A stretch of DNA of 7,096 nt from Rhodospirillales bacterium (GTDB lineage Bacteria; Pseudomonadota; Alphaproteobacteria; QKFK01; SZUA-500), in contig QKFK01000246.1 of assembly GCA_003252195.1 (NCBI GenBank), positions 1-7,096 on the forward strand, given 5' to 3'. Positions 6,727-7,096 of the stretch are shown piece after piece (the stretch's first letter is position 1; each line of letters opens with the position of its first letter). A model generated the notes under the pieces. The model was not told the origin of the DNA. It ran no database searches and saw nothing but the letters and a program-made list of their open reading frames with translations. A program made the position numbers and the translations under genes.

Positions 6727-6755
6727 TTGACCTATTTGTAAAGGGAATATATAAA
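6727..6755 (+). promoter_or_regulatory. sigma70-type promoter of tRNA-Cys
   Basis: TTGACC (6727-6732) and TATAAA (6750-6755) are separated by exactly 17 bases, each close to consensus. Transcription should start near 6762, leaving a leader of about 35 bases before the tRNA. The A-rich stretch just upstream fits a strong stable-RNA promoter. Confidence 0.8.
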
Positions 6756-6774
6756 ACTCTCTATCAGCGTAATT

Positions 6775-6796
6775 GCTGGTGCGTCGTATCACCGGT
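6775..6796 (+). other. small hairpin in the tRNA-Cys leader
   Basis: GCTGGTG (6775-6781) can pair with CACCGGT (6790-6796), seven pairs including two G-U, around an eight-base loop. It ends exactly at the first base of the tRNA, so it could mark the 5' leader for RNase P or simply be a chance fold. Confidence 0.35.
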
Positions 6797-6870
6797 GGCC
6801 GGATGGCAGAGTGGTTATGCAGAGGACTGCAAATCCTTGTACCTCGGTTCGATTCCGGGTTCGGCCTCCA
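6797..6870 (+). tRNA. tRNA-Cys (anticodon GCA)
   Basis: A complete 74-base tRNA with encoded CCA. The acceptor stem pairs GGCCGGA with TTCGGCC (one G-U), the anticodon stem GAGGA with TCCTT around loop CTGCAAA (anticodon GCA at 6829-6831), and the T stem CTCGG with CCGGG around TTCGATT. The discriminator base is U, the identity element of cysteine tRNAs. It is the first gene of a plus-strand tRNA pair. Confidence 0.97.
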
Positions 6871-6898
6871 CTAAATACGATGAGTGTAATCTAGAGAG

Positions 6899-6956
6899 AT
6901 TGTAATAATATATTAAACTAGGTTATTAAATTTTTGTGTAATTGTAATAATATATT
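6899..6956 (+). repeat. pair of 16-base direct repeats between the two tRNA genes
   Basis: ATTGTAATAATATATT occurs at 6899-6914 and again at 6941-6956, 42 bases start to start. The copies are identical. A partial third TGTAAT lies at 6885-6890, where TGTAATCT can pair with AGATTGTA (6897-6904, two G-U) around AGAG. The repeats contain TAATAAT-like stretches that could act as -10 elements for tRNA-Asn, but no good -35 was found. A local duplication is the simplest explanation. Confidence 0.7.
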
Positions 6957-6978
6957 GCACAGGGATTAAGTAAAAACG

Positions 6979-7009
6979 GCTTTATGTGGTACGACCCACC
7001 ATATAAAGC
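6979..7009 (+). other. 12-bp hairpin just upstream of tRNA-Asn
   Basis: GCTTTATGTGGT (6979-6990) pairs with ACCATATAAAGC (6998-7009) over 12 base pairs with a single G-U, around the seven-base loop ACGACCC. It ends eight bases before tRNA-Asn. No T-run follows, so it is not a standard intrinsic terminator. It may be a processing element of a tRNA-Cys/tRNA-Asn precursor, a protein-binding dyad, or an attenuator. Confidence 0.65.
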
Positions 7010-7017
7010 GAGCTTAT

Positions 7018-7093
7018 TCCGACATAGCTCAGTTGGTAGAGCAAACGGCTGTTAACCGTTCGGTCGTAGGTTCGAGTCCTACTGTCGGAGCCA
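7018..7093 (+). tRNA. tRNA-Asn (anticodon GTT)
   Basis: A complete 76-base tRNA with encoded CCA. The acceptor stem pairs TCCGACA with TGTCGGA; the D stem is GCTC/GAGC; the anticodon stem AACGG/CCGTT encloses loop CTGTTAA with anticodon GTT at 7051-7053; the T stem GTAGG/CCTAC encloses TTCGAGT. The discriminator base is G, as expected for asparagine tRNAs. It lies 147 bases after tRNA-Cys; co-transcription is possible as no clear terminator lies between. Confidence 0.97.
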
Positions 7094-7096
7094 ATT

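Overview
The window comes from an AT-rich bacterium, most likely an alphaproteobacterium. The evidence is the gene order rpiB-glyA-nrdR-ribD-ribE-ribB, which is typical of that class, the close similarity of NrdR, GlyA and RibE to alphaproteobacterial proteins, and a secreted protein with a bacterial SH3 domain of the kind common there. Genus cannot be told from the sequence alone.

Layout from right to left. Two plus-strand tRNA genes, tRNA-Cys(GCA) and tRNA-Asn(GTT), lie at the right end. A good sigma70-type promoter precedes tRNA-Cys, and a 12-bp hairpin lies just before tRNA-Asn. Divergent from them, on the minus strand, is a gene for a secreted, cysteine-rich SH3-domain protein of unknown function. 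It is followed by a tight minus-strand run: rpiB (pentose phosphate isomerase), glyA (serine hydroxymethyltransferase), nrdR (repressor of ribonucleotide reductase genes), ribD (deaminase/reductase), ribE (riboflavin synthase), a gene for a stand-alone ATP-grasp plus phosphohistidine-domain protein related to the front part of PEP synthase/PPDK, and the first 41 codons of ribB, which runs off the left edge.

The run joins ribose-5-phosphate and one-carbon metabolism with riboflavin synthesis. RibD and RibB feed the two branches that meet in lumazine, and RibE makes riboflavin.

Two things stand out. First, ribE is broken: 13 bases of a strictly conserved motif are missing, so its two lumazine-binding barrels lie in different frames although both are otherwise well kept. 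Second, the PEP-synthase-like gene interrupts the usual rib order and encodes a kinase-like front half with no PEP/pyruvate barrel and a very divergent phosphohistidine domain. It is the best candidate here for undescribed biology. No CRISPR array, insertion sequence, prophage gene, rRNA or FMN riboswitch was seen.
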